Positions 1 through 6,604 of a stretch of 14,987 bases of DNA are shown here, piece after piece (position 1 is the stretch's first letter; every line of letters begins with the position of its first letter). Where the stretch lies: NCBI GenBank assembly GCA_937926875.1, contig CALBAX010000072.1, forward strand, positions 1 to 14,987. Direction: 5' to 3'. The translations under genes and the position numbers were made by a program. The DNA is from an uncultured Desulfovibrio sp. GTDB lineage: Bacteria; Desulfobacterota; Desulfovibrionia; Desulfovibrionales; Desulfovibrionaceae. Under the pieces are notes generated by a model. It worked only from the letters and a program-made list of their open reading frames with translations, was not told the origin of the DNA and did not search any database.

Positions 1-1574
1 TGCTGTCCCTGCCGCTGCTGTGCGCTGATCCCGCGCTCAAGATAGAGAAGCGCCTTGTAACGCGCATAATGAAGCGTTTTCAGAAGAGCGATAGTCTCGT
101 CAAAAACAACTTCCGTCTCTGCGTCAAATTTATAAATAATGCGCTGCGGGGGCATCATCTCAGGAAAATGCAGCTGCTGCCGCTGCAAATCGGCCTGAAA
201 ATAGCGCCGGATTTCAGAGCGCGTGCGCCGCACCATGACATATTTCAGCACCTTGTCACGCACAAGCGCGGCACTTTTCCTGACGATATCGGGATAGGAC
301 GGATCGTCACGCGGAACGGATTTGAGCTCTTCCTGACGTTTTTTGAAAAATCCCTCCAGATTGCTGAGGCCCTGAATACTGCTCTGACGCGCTGCCTGAA
401 AGAGCTTGAGCTGAGCCAGCAAATCCCCCAGCTGATTATTAAGCGGCGTCGCGGACAGAAGAATAACTTTTTTATTGGCGCAGATAACTTTCAGCTGTGC
501 ATAGCTTTGCGTATTTTCATTGCGAAAGCGATGGGCTTCGTCAACGACAACAATCTGACATTGCGACGCTTTTGTGGCGGCAACATCCAGTTTTCCACTG
601 GAAACGACATGGCAATGCGGCACCATAAACTGCATAAGCGTATCTTTCCAGTAGTCACAGAGGACGGGGGGGCAGATAATCAATTTTTTCCCGGGGAGCG
701 TCTGTAACAGCAAGGCAGTAATATATGTTTTTCCCAGTCCTACGACATCGGAAAGAAAAACACCATTATGCTTTGAAAGAATACGTGCCGCAGCAGCAAC
801 AGCCTGCCGCTGATACTCAAGATTGTACATACCTTCCGGAAGAACAAGAGAGGCGGATGCCGCAAGGTCCATATCCTCCCGGAAGTATTCGTACAAAACC
901 TTTAAATACAGTTCATAGGGAGTAATATTCTCTGAAAGCCACGTCTTCTGCTGTACTGTGGCAACAAAAATATCTGTAAGCGCAATCCCTTCCTGCCAGA
1001 GTTTTTCAAAACGCTCCAGGGCAAAATCGACGTCCGGCCTGTCCTTGAGCTCCACATTGAACTCGCATTGCGCCATAAGTCCTGATGCGGAGAAATTACT
1101 TGAACCCGTAATGACACTGCCGTACAGCAAATTCCCCCGGTACCGTGAAATATACACCTTTGCATGAATATTCCGGCTGGGATGGCCGCGTAATTCCAGC
1201 TTTCCCTGCTGAAGCCACTGCATAAAAATCCTGACGGATTCTTCTGTTGTCTGCGTCTCTTCAGCAGATTCTATCTCCTGTACCAGCTGACGACTATAAA
1301 GATTGCGCGCTTCCTGATGGGAAAGAAGATTGCCGGGCAGGGAAAGCATAGTGTCCTGCGAGGCCGAAAAAATCTGCTCATCCACATTCAGGCCGACAAG
1401 AATGCGTATTTTTTCGACATCCTGAAGAGAATGGCAAAGAAGATGAAAGCCGCTTGCCTGGAAATAACCGACAAGCACATCAAAAAAGCGCGCTTCCTTG
1501 AGCGTTGCGGCAAAGCGCGTTACCAGCGAGCTATTTTCCGTATTGGTAAAAAATCGGGTATCACTGTGTGGCAT
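1..1574 (-). CDS. PLD-domain SF2 (SNF2-like) helicase, 3' end outside the window
   Basis: Translating the minus strand from the ATG at 1574 gives at least 524 residues, still open at the window edge. Residues about 25-200 resemble a phospholipase-D-like module: an HxK motif (H137, K139) followed by GSSNFS at 157-162. A superfamily 2 ATPase core follows: Walker A VGLGKT (278-283), DEAH box (345-348), motif III SATP (374-377) and VRRTRSE near 448. Proteins of this architecture are annotated as SNF2-related or PLD-like helicases and are often found near restriction or defence genes; the substrate is not known to me. The motor core is complete to motif III; the second RecA lobe lies largely outside. 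Start: an in-frame TAA lies 20 codons upstream and no other start codon falls between, but no clear Shine-Dalgarno is visible. The gene is less G+C-rich than its neighbours and may be host DNA or part of another island. Confidence 0.85.
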   Translation of the reverse strand, partial: MPHSDTRFFTNTENSSLVTRFAATLKEARFFDVLVGYFQASGFHLLCHSLQDVEKIRILVGLNVDEQIFSASQDTMLSLPGNLLSHQEARNLYSRQLVQEIESAEETQTTEESVRIFMQWLQQGKLELRGHPSRNIHAKVYISRYRGNLLYGSVITGSSNFSASGLMAQCEFNVELKDRPDVDFALERFEKLWQEGIALTDIFVATVQQKTWLSENITPYELYLKVLYEYFREDMDLAASASLVLPEGMYNLEYQRQAVAAAARILSKHNGVFLSDVVGLGKTYITALLLQTLPGKKLIICPPVLCDYWKDTLMQFMVPHCHVVSSGKLDVAATKASQCQIVVVDEAHRFRNENTQSYAQLKVICANKKVILLSATPLNNQLGDLLAQLKLFQAARQSSIQGLSNLEGFFKKRQEELKSVPRDDPSYPDIVRKSAALVRDKVLKYVMVRRTRSEIRRYFQADLQRQQLHFPEMMPPQRIIYKFDAETEVVFDETIALLKTLHYARYKALLYLERGISAQQRQGQ

Positions 1575-1634
1575 GGCGGTTTCGGGATAGAAACGTTGGA
1601 GAAGGGCTGACGCATATCTTTCAGGACATTTTTA

Positions 1635-1659
1635 GTTTGAAACGCTTTGCGTTTCAAAC
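1635..1659. repeat. perfect 11-base inverted repeat
   Basis: GTTTGAAACGC and its exact reverse complement are separated by TTT. It lies 61 bases upstream of the helicase start codon. It lacks a proper T-run on either side (the minus side reads CTAAAAATG), so it does not look like a terminator. It is the first of three perfect hairpins in 130 bases, suggesting a REP-like composite element. Confidence 0.8.
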
Positions 1660-1664
1660 CATAC

Positions 1665-1714
1665 GGCCTGTCGTTTCGCGGAAAAAGCGCGGTTTTTCCG
1701 CGAAACGACAGGCC
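1665..1714. repeat. perfect 22-base inverted repeat, 6-base loop
   Basis: The left arm (1665-1686, starting GGCCTGTCGTTTCGCGG) is exactly complementary to the right arm (1693-1714), with loop GCGCGG. The arms end in AAAAA and TTTTT next to the loop, so there is no T-run outside the stem and it is not a standard terminator. As RNA it would be an extremely stable hairpin; as DNA it could form a cruciform. It is followed by a shorter GGCGGC/GCCGCC pair around an 8-base loop (about 1715-1734). Confidence 0.85.
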
Positions 1715-1741
1715 GGGCGGCGCTATGCTGCCGCCTCGCGC

Positions 1742-1762
1742 TTTACCTTTTTCAAAGGTAAA
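1742..1762. repeat. perfect 9-base inverted repeat
   Basis: TTTACCTTT and AAAGGTAAA flank the loop TTC. It is the last hairpin of the 1635-1762 cluster. Confidence 0.75.
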
Positions 1763-1792
1763 ACAATCTCTATGCCAGCCGACAAACCAAAG

Positions 1793-1838
1793 GGCAGAGT
1801 TTTAAGGACTATGGTTTTCCAGTATAGTCAGCTCTGCC
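1793..1838. repeat. two-part stem: 7-base outer, 6-base inner
   Basis: An outer pair GGCAGAG (1793-1799) / CTCTGCC (1832-1838) encloses an inner pair GACTAT (1807-1812) / ATAGTC (1824-1829). The arrangement resembles a small structured RNA or a protein-binding cruciform. No function can be assigned. Confidence 0.5.
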
Positions 1839-1937
1839 GTATTCCGCAAGCAACGGTACCAGAGAGATTACCAGAAGAAACAAACAGATTGCTATACCCT
1901 GTCCGTTGAGCTGAGCGGGGATATGCCTTTTCCCGGT

Positions 1938-1984
1938 CAAGCGGGACGCTTGCCCACTGGCTTCACGTCAGTGAAGCATAGTGG
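1938..1984. repeat. paired hairpins downstream of the relaxase gene
   Basis: CAAGCG-GGA-CGCTTG (1938-1952) is followed directly by a nested hairpin: CCACT (1954-1958) and AGTGG (1980-1984) enclose GCTTCAC-GTCA-GTGAAGC (1960-1977). They begin 40 bases beyond the relaxase stop codon. The side after the relaxase stop has no T-run, so a terminator is less likely than a recombination, transfer or transcript-stabilising structure. The right half of this region could belong to the end of the integrated element. Confidence 0.6.
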
Positions 1985-2023
1985 CTATATCTTCAGCCTG
2001 TGCGAAGATTTCCTTCCGACGCC

Positions 2024-3211
2024 TTACCGCATCCTCATGCCACGGGCGGAGTACTCCCGCTGACGCTCCCTGTCCGGCGCCTCCTGCTCCTGCCGCTGCC
2101 GTTCCTCTTCCTGCTGCCGTTGGAGCTGTTCGGCACGCTTGCGCTCCACGAACTCGATATGCAGCGGACGGATTTCCGGCAGAAACAAAAATTCCCGATA
2201 GCCTGCCATGATTCTCTTCATTTTCTTCAACTGAGTTTCCAGCTCCTCTTTTTCCTCATGGTTATGTTTCCTGTGAGCCGTGTATTCCGCTTCAAGCCGA
2301 ATCTGTTTCTGACGTAACGTTTCCACTTCCTGTTGCAGACTTTCTTTCTGCTTCAGGACAAGATGTTTGACGGCAAGCGCCTTTTTCTGCTCTCCAATAA
2401 TGGATGAGGCTTTCTCAAGCACAGACGGATAATTAAAAAGAGAGGCTTTCGGCAGAGAGGAATCTTCCCGAAGAACCTTTTCCGCCTCCTCAGCCTGTCG
2501 CTCATACGCCTCAATGCTCTTTCTCAACTCTTCTTCACGCTGTTCCAATGAGCTGATAAGCTGTCGTGAATTTCGTGTGGCCTCTTCGGATTCCTGAATC
2601 AGTTTCTCCAATGCTTCCTGTTGCTGCTTGAATTCGCGGGTATCCAGATGCTTTTTCACGGAACCAGGCATCTGTTCCACGCCGCGCTCAATGGCGAAGC
2701 CCCGGCTTTGCAGATAGGCGGGAAGCTCGGATTGCAGTTTCCGCAGACTCTGGCGGGTATAAATTTTGTTGGCGTTGAGCCTCCCTTCCAGCGTCACCGG
2801 TACATGAAGGAAGTGCATGTGCGGCGTCTTTTCATCCATGTGGACCATTGCGGAAATGACATTCTCCGCGCCCACAAACTCCGTGAGAAAGGCTTTGCTC
2901 TCCTTAAAGAAACGCCTTGTTTCCTCCGGCGTGAGCCTGTCAAAAAACGCCTTGTCCGAAGTGACGATAAGCCCGCACATGCGCACGGCGTCCTTTCTTA
3001 CGGATTTGACCAGCAGGAGGTCGTCAATACGATTCTGAATGCCTTCGGCATAGTTCGATGCTGCGGCTTCGTGCAGCTCGTAGTTCGCCGCGCTTCTTTC
3101 GTAGTCAATATCGGGGGTGCTGTGGCTCTCCCGTTCCCGCCGGTTATGGCTCTGGATGCCGCGTATGGCTTCCTTCTTGAATTTGTCCATATGGAGTACG
3201 AGATAGGACAT
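2024..3211 (-). CDS. mobV: MobV-family (Pre/Mob) relaxase
   Basis: This 395-aa protein is a plasmid recombination/mobilization enzyme. It would nick one strand at oriT and pilot the DNA into a recipient using a conjugation apparatus supplied by another element. Family motifs are intact: motif 1 SHNRRERE with H22, the position shown in pMV158 MobM to be the covalent nucleophile; the DIDYERSAANYEL block (34-46); and the metal-binding HMDEKTPHMH at 124-133. After about residue 205 the protein is a long E/Q/R/K-rich coiled coil, typical of the family's dimerisation region. The frame extends 20 codons further upstream, but the ATG at 3211 gives the conserved MSYLVLHMDK start and has AAGGAAG about 8 bases before it. 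It lies downstream of the Toprim-RepA gene on the same strand, separated by about 200 bases holding a large palindrome. Confidence 0.93.
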   Translation of the reverse strand: MSYLVLHMDKFKKEAIRGIQSHNRRERESHSTPDIDYERSAANYELHEAAASNYAEGIQNRIDDLLLVKSVRKDAVRMCGLIVTSDKAFFDRLTPEETRRFFKESKAFLTEFVGAENVISAMVHMDEKTPHMHFLHVPVTLEGRLNANKIYTRQSLRKLQSELPAYLQSRGFAIERGVEQMPGSVKKHLDTREFKQQQEALEKLIQESEEATRNSRQLISSLEQREEELRKSIEAYERQAEEAEKVLREDSSLPKASLFNYPSVLEKASSIIGEQKKALAVKHLVLKQKESLQQEVETLRQKQIRLEAEYTAHRKHNHEEKEELETQLKKMKRIMAGYREFLFLPEIRPLHIEFVERKRAEQLQRQQEEERQRQEQEAPDRERQREYSARGMRMR

Positions 3212-3412
3212 GGCAATACTTCCTTGTATCAATGGATGTCCCGTTCTTTCTGTGGCAGGAATGCGGGACACTTTTTCAGTTTACGCGGGACAAACGTTGA
3301 AAACATGTTCGGATTTGACTGGACTTCATAGGATAACAGATACGATGAATATTGCAGGTGTCCCGCTGTACCGGCACTTAGGCAGCGGTACAGCGGGACA
3401 CCTGAAAAAGGG
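3212..3412. promoter_or_regulatory. rep-mob intergenic region, candidate oriT or origin
   Basis: The 201 bases between the relaxase start and the Toprim-RepA stop contain a 19-base perfect inverted repeat (3355-3404) and several GCGGGACA motifs: direct copies at 3263-3270 and 3285-3292, exactly 22 bases apart, another at 3393-3400, and inverted copies at 3359-3366 and, with one mismatch, 3237-3244. In MobV elements the transfer origin usually lies directly upstream of the relaxase gene, so this is where I would place oriT. An iteron-type replication origin for the RepA protein is the alternative. Confidence 0.5.
3355..3404. repeat. 19-base perfect inverted repeat between rep and mob
   Basis: CAGGTGTCCCGCTGTACCG (3355-3373) is repeated exactly in inverted form at 3386-3404 around a 12-base loop. 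It begins 8 bases after the RepA stop codon. On the minus strand, the direction of transcription, it is followed by CAATATTCAT with no T-run, so it does not read as an intrinsic terminator. Confidence 0.85.
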
Positions 3413-5191
3413 TCAAGCGAGACCTTCCAGTTTTCTTTTCAGTCGGTGGACAGATGATTTCGATTTTCCCATTTCCTCGGCGCAGTCGCGAATGCTGTAT
3501 CCCTCGCCAAGCAGCCTTTTCAATTCCTCCAGTTCAACATCTTCAATGTCCCGAACCCGCCAATGCAGGGCATTGCCTTCGGTAATCAGGTTGGCCTCAA
3601 AGGGTTTGGCATCATCGCCCAATATGCCCCGCGCCTTGGTCAGGTGAACTTCAAAACGTGCGCCTTCGGCCATGCTGTATTCCCTGGGCCTGCGCAGACT
3701 GATCACCGTATCCATGATGTCTTCTCTGGCACTGGTGCCACGCTGGTCGCCGGATTTCCCGGCATGATGGATAAGCAGAACGGTCATCCCTCTGCGGCGT
3801 AATTCCAGCAGCCACGCCTGCATGGTCTGCCATGACTGAGACTCGTTTTCCTTGCCGGTGCGGCACAAGGTTGCAATGTTGTCCAGCACAACCATGTTCA
3901 CGTCTTTCAGAAACGGCTCAATCATGGTTTGTCCGCTGGCTGTGGACAAATCCGGCATGGGACAGGGTTGTAGATCCGGTGTGATAAGCGCCATATTTTT
4001 CAATGTATGCGGGGGGACGGACATGCCGTTGACAAGAGCGGAAAGACGGTTCTGCATGGAAGTGGCGGGCATCTCTCCGTCCACATACAGCGTCCGTTTG
4101 GGCATCGGCGCACGCCAGTTGAACACAGCTCCGCCGGAAGCCACCGCAACGGCGATGCTCAAGGCGGCGAATGTCTTGCCTATACCGCGCGGAGCGTACA
4201 GGATACCTATGCCCTGTACCGGAAGAACGGGCGATAAAAGATACCCCCGTTCAGGTATGGACATGGAAAGAAATTCGCCCATGTCCAGAGCGATAAGACC
4301 GTGCTGTTTGGTCAGTGCCATTTCCAGTTGCGAGCGGACGGCCTCAATGCCTTCAATCTGGTGAAGGTCATTAAAATCCGTACCGTTGTCGCCGGTGAAG
4401 TGGGGAAACAGAAATTGAGCGTTTGCGAGTCTGGCTGCATCCTCCCCCTTCCTGAGTCCGGCTTCGTCATTGTCGCAGCAAATGATGATGGGCTTGTCCG
4501 GCAATCGTTCTTTCACGGCCTTGGCTACTCTCGCGAGATTGTTTGCGGAAAAGGCCACATAAACCGTCCAGCCTGTGGCAAGATGGATACTTGTGCCCGT
4601 AGCAACCCCCTCACAAACGGCAACAGGCTTTTCCGGCTGCCCCTGAATGATGAATTGTCCTCCAGATACCTTGCCGTCCACAAGAAAACGTTTTGTTCCA
4701 TCAGGATAGATGCGTTGCAGACTTTGCAGATTGTGTGCGGCATCCATAACAGGAATAAGCAGGGAACCGTCCCGTGCCTGCCGTATGCCTTCCAAAGCTG
4801 TAATGCCCTTGCTGTACAGATAAGGATGGTTGGCATCGCACCTACGTGCAGAGTTCCATTCCTGTCTGGCCAGTTGAGCCGCTTCAGCATGGCGTTCGAC
4901 ATATTCCGCTTCGCGTTGCCGCTGTATGAAGTGTTGACGCTCCCGCCATGCGGATATTTCCGCACTTGAAAGTGTCTGTTTTGCTTCGGCGCAAAACGTG
5001 CCCTGTTCTCCGTTTTCCCAGTTGCACCACCAAAGCGTCGCAGGGGTATCGACATGCGCGATATATGCGCCGTTTTGGTGCGGTTTGGTCTGGGTAGGAC
5101 AACGATGCAAGTTCCCGTCCGCCATGATTTCGGCCGGAATCAATCCCTTGTCGGTCAGGATGTCCCGAAAGGTTTGCAGGGGATTATTCAT
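3413..5191 (-). CDS. Toprim primase-RepA helicase fusion replication protein
   Basis: This 592-aa protein joins a primase-like half to a RepA/DnaB-type ATPase. Residues about 20-70 match the N-terminal module of plasmid TraC-type primases (DGNLHRCPT, WWCNWENGEQGTF). Residues about 187-260 form a Toprim domain with the catalytic glutamate in VCEGVATG (E194) and the DND acidic pair (D240, D242). Residues about 315-545 are a RecA-fold ATPase with Walker A APRGIGKTF (333-341) and Walker B MVVLDN (433-438), plus the LLIHHAGKSGDQRGTS segment typical of RepA-like helicases. A helix-turn-helix-like tail lies at 553-590. It probably primes and unwinds the element's own DNA during excision or transfer. 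The ATG at 5191 is chosen over the frame start at 5233 because GGAGAG sits 7 bases upstream and the start overlaps the alpA stop by 8 bases (ATGAATAA), indicating translational coupling. Confidence 0.9.
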   Translation of the reverse strand: MNNPLQTFRDILTDKGLIPAEIMADGNLHRCPTQTKPHQNGAYIAHVDTPATLWWCNWENGEQGTFCAEAKQTLSSAEISAWRERQHFIQRQREAEYVERHAEAAQLARQEWNSARRCDANHPYLYSKGITALEGIRQARDGSLLIPVMDAAHNLQSLQRIYPDGTKRFLVDGKVSGGQFIIQGQPEKPVAVCEGVATGTSIHLATGWTVYVAFSANNLARVAKAVKERLPDKPIIICCDNDEAGLRKGEDAARLANAQFLFPHFTGDNGTDFNDLHQIEGIEAVRSQLEMALTKQHGLIALDMGEFLSMSIPERGYLLSPVLPVQGIGILYAPRGIGKTFAALSIAVAVASGGAVFNWRAPMPKRTLYVDGEMPATSMQNRLSALVNGMSVPPHTLKNMALITPDLQPCPMPDLSTASGQTMIEPFLKDVNMVVLDNIATLCRTGKENESQSWQTMQAWLLELRRRGMTVLLIHHAGKSGDQRGTSAREDIMDTVISLRRPREYSMAEGARFEVHLTKARGILGDDAKPFEANLITEGNALHWRVRDIEDVELEELKRLLGEGYSIRDCAEEMGKSKSSVHRLKRKLEGLA

Positions 5192-5402
5192 GATTCTCTC
5201 CCTGGCGGCCAAGGATTTCGATAAATGCGGCAATGTCCTCCGCCCGCCAGACTGTTGTTCTGGGACCGAGTTTCACGGGTTTGGGATAACGGCCGGTGCG
5301 ACACCCCTCCCACCATGCGCTCTTGCTTATGGGAATCATGTTGAGAACCTGAGGAAGACGCAAAAGGCCGTGGACGGGAATGGGTGCTTGATGCTGTTTC
5401 AT
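5184..5402 (-). CDS. alpA: AlpA-family DNA-binding regulator / putative excisionase
   Basis: A 72-aa MerR-like winged-helix protein. The core LLRLPQVLNMIPISKSAWW, followed by GRYPKPVKLGPRTTVWRAEDIAAFIE, matches the AlpA family (Phage_AlpA), small transcription factors or recombination directionality factors carried next to P4-type integrases. The ATG at 5402 is chosen because AGGAG lies about 8 bases upstream; the open frame reaches 5447, but that extension reads through the leader hairpin. Its end overlaps the repA start, so the two form an operon. Translation is probably controlled: its Shine-Dalgarno forms one arm of a stable hairpin (5410-5438) followed by seven U residues. It may control the integrase, the rep-mob genes, or both. 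Confidence 0.88.
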   Translation of the reverse strand: MKQHQAPIPVHGLLRLPQVLNMIPISKSAWWEGCRTGRYPKPVKLGPRTTVWRAEDIAAFIEILGRQGENHE

Positions 5403-5438
5403 AAAAAAATCTCCTGAATCTGGTTGGATTTCAGGAGA
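5403..5438 (-). promoter_or_regulatory. terminator-like hairpin holding the alpA Shine-Dalgarno
   Basis: On the minus strand TCTCCTGAA (5438-5430) pairs perfectly with TTCAGGAGA (5418-5410), and the right arm contains the AGGAG ribosome-binding site of alpA. Seven T residues (5409-5403) follow the stem, then the ATG. The element therefore has the form of an intrinsic terminator and of a ribosome-binding-site sequestering hairpin at once. It should keep alpA-repA expression low unless the stem is opened. Confidence 0.65.
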
Positions 5439-5455
5439 ATCTGGCACACGTCAAA

Positions 5456-5475
5456 CGATTCCCGTGAGGGAATCG
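5456..5475. repeat. 8-base perfect inverted repeat in the alpA leader
   Basis: CGATTCCC and GGGAATCG flank the loop GTGA, 18 bases upstream of the alpA terminator-like hairpin. It could be a protein operator or the first hairpin of an attenuated leader. Confidence 0.6.
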
Positions 5476-5476
5476 G

Positions 5477-5515
5477 ACGGGAAAATGACGGGAAAATCTA
5501 AAAAATACGGGAAAA
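5477..5515. repeat. three direct copies of ACGGGAAAA
   Basis: Copies occur at 5477-5485, 5488-5496 and 5507-5515. The first two are 11 bases apart, about one helical turn. They lie in the 124-base gap between the alpA start and the stop codon of the upstream 325-aa gene and are good candidates for AlpA or replication-protein binding sites. No convincing -35/-10 pair was found, although a TTGACG on the minus strand (5454-5449) is present. Confidence 0.55.
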
Positions 5516-5526
5516 CGGCAAGCTGG

Positions 5527-6504
5527 TCATTCCTTGACTATGGAGTATGCATCTGCTTCCTTGAGGAGCATATCCATCAGGTTGCGATAGGATTTTTCGT
5601 CCTTGTACTCTTTTTCCGCAAGCAAGCGGCCCACATGCGTCTTCCGGCCCTGGGGGCTGTTATGCCCTCTCTCGGATTTTGGGAGACCGCACCAGTACAG
5701 CAGAACGTAGGCGATCACCTCAAGGGGATATTTCTCTTTCATGGCGTCACGCACAGCCGCATCCGGCCTTCCTTCCCAGATGTCTCTGGGAATACGAAAA
5801 ACGAGTTTGCCATCCTGTGGCGACCTTTCACATATGGGAACTGCCACCGCTTTGTCGGCAACGGAGGATTCCGGCGGAGCTGTCCGTAAAACGGCTTCCA
5901 CAAGAGCGCGAGTGATGCCCTTCACTTCCCGGCGTAAGGGGTAATAACGGAGATATCTGATAGCAACGTCCCTATCCACCATTATGGTATCGGCAAAGAT
6001 ATGCGCAATGAAGTGATAACTTGAGGCGGGAATGGAGAATATCGGCTCCTCAAAGAGAGGCGAGTCCGGTGAATACTGCTCGAAAATGTCTTCTGTTTTC
6101 AGTCTCTCCAGACTGCTGAACAGAAATTCTCGTTCCTTGGGAAAGACAGATGCCGTATCTTCAAAGGATTCCTCAAGAATACCATCCAGTCCATATTGCA
6201 GGGAGTTAAGAGGAACAACTGTCGATATTCTTCTGAAAAATTCCATCATATCAAAGCCAAGCAAATATGTCTGAATGCCCGCATCCGGGTCTGGCACTGA
6301 AGGAAATTCCGGCATCTGCGTTCCATATGCGACATGATTGCCCGCAACAAATGCCTGCCAGCAGTTTTCATAGGTCGTGTGCCATAGCCCCAGAGGCTGA
6401 ACGGCGTCAGGCCAGAGTGCCTGGACAAGCATTTCGCCTTCTCTGGCGGTCAGGCCATACGCCTGCCGCACTCTGCCTATGGTCATGTTCTGTCGGTCTG
6501 TCAT
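5527..6504 (-). CDS. hypothetical protein, IME accessory gene
   Basis: A 325-aa protein that I do not recognise. It is soluble-looking, without a signal peptide or membrane segments. Aromatic-rich stretches occur in the N-terminal half (LGLWHTTYENCWQAFVAG). The C-terminal third looks like a helical region ending in GRLLAEKEYKDEKSYRNLMDMLLKEADAYS, preceded by YVLLYWCGLPKSERGHNSP. No nuclease, ATPase or helix-turn-helix signature stands out. The frame could begin at a TTG at 6543, but that would overlap the terminator of the upstream genes; ATG 6504 or ATG 6486 are more likely. A TTGTCC / TATCCT pair with 17-base spacing (6542-6537 and 6519-6514) would start transcription almost on the 6504 ATG, and no Shine-Dalgarno is visible, so the mRNA may be leaderless. 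Its place between alpA and the integrase is a usual cargo position. Confidence 0.75.
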   Translation of the reverse strand: MTDRQNMTIGRVRQAYGLTAREGEMLVQALWPDAVQPLGLWHTTYENCWQAFVAGNHVAYGTQMPEFPSVPDPDAGIQTYLLGFDMMEFFRRISTVVPLNSLQYGLDGILEESFEDTASVFPKEREFLFSSLERLKTEDIFEQYSPDSPLFEEPIFSIPASSYHFIAHIFADTIMVDRDVAIRYLRYYPLRREVKGITRALVEAVLRTAPPESSVADKAVAVPICERSPQDGKLVFRIPRDIWEGRPDAAVRDAMKEKYPLEVIAYVLLYWCGLPKSERGHNSPQGRKTHVGRLLAEKEYKDEKSYRNLMDMLLKEADAYSIVKE

Positions 6505-6541
6505 GGAGGAAAGGATACCCTGTCGCCAAAAGATGGACAAC

Positions 6542-6587
6542 AAAAAACAGCGGCAGGAATTGTCATCGATCTTCCGTGCCGCTGTTT
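6542..6587 (-). terminator. rho-independent terminator of the int-small gene unit
   Basis: On the minus strand AAACAGCGGCA (6587-6577) pairs with TGCCGCTGTTT (6555-6545), with an inner GGAA/TTCC pair, and the stem ends in a run of six T residues. It lies 18 bases after the stop of the 55-aa gene and separates it from the 325-aa gene. Confidence 0.8.
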
Positions 6588-6604
6588 ATCGAAAACAGGC
6601 GTTA

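Larger units (their letters stand above)
1575..2023. other. gene-free spacer with serial hairpins
   Basis: This 449-base stretch between the helicase start and the relaxase stop holds no convincing gene. Short plus-strand frames exist, but they run through the palindromes and look like nothing known. It contains at least five inverted repeats, listed separately (1635-1659, 1665-1714, 1742-1762, 1793-1838, 1938-1984). The promoter of the helicase gene should lie at its left side and one end of the integrated mobilizable element somewhere within it. I could not recognise a tRNA 3' end or any att core. Confidence 0.6.

Noticed and set aside
69..707. 212-codon plus-strand frame
   Set aside because: Antisense to the helicase gene; the minus frame has Walker A, DEAH and SATP motifs.
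1635..1762. CRISPR array
   Set aside because: The repeats are inverted pairs of different sequence, not equal direct repeats with spacers.
1575..2023. tRNA gene or att core at the IME end
   Set aside because: No cloverleaf arms or T-loop-like GGTTCGAATCC sequence could be found; no duplicate core can be tested since the other end is outside the window.
2621..3331. 236-codon plus-strand frame
   Set aside because: Antisense to the relaxase gene, which carries the MobV motifs; no recognisable protein.
3355..3404. Reading the 19-base palindrome as a rho-independent terminator of repA
   Set aside because: No T-run follows on the transcribed (minus) strand, and the 12-base loop and long stem are unusual for a terminator.
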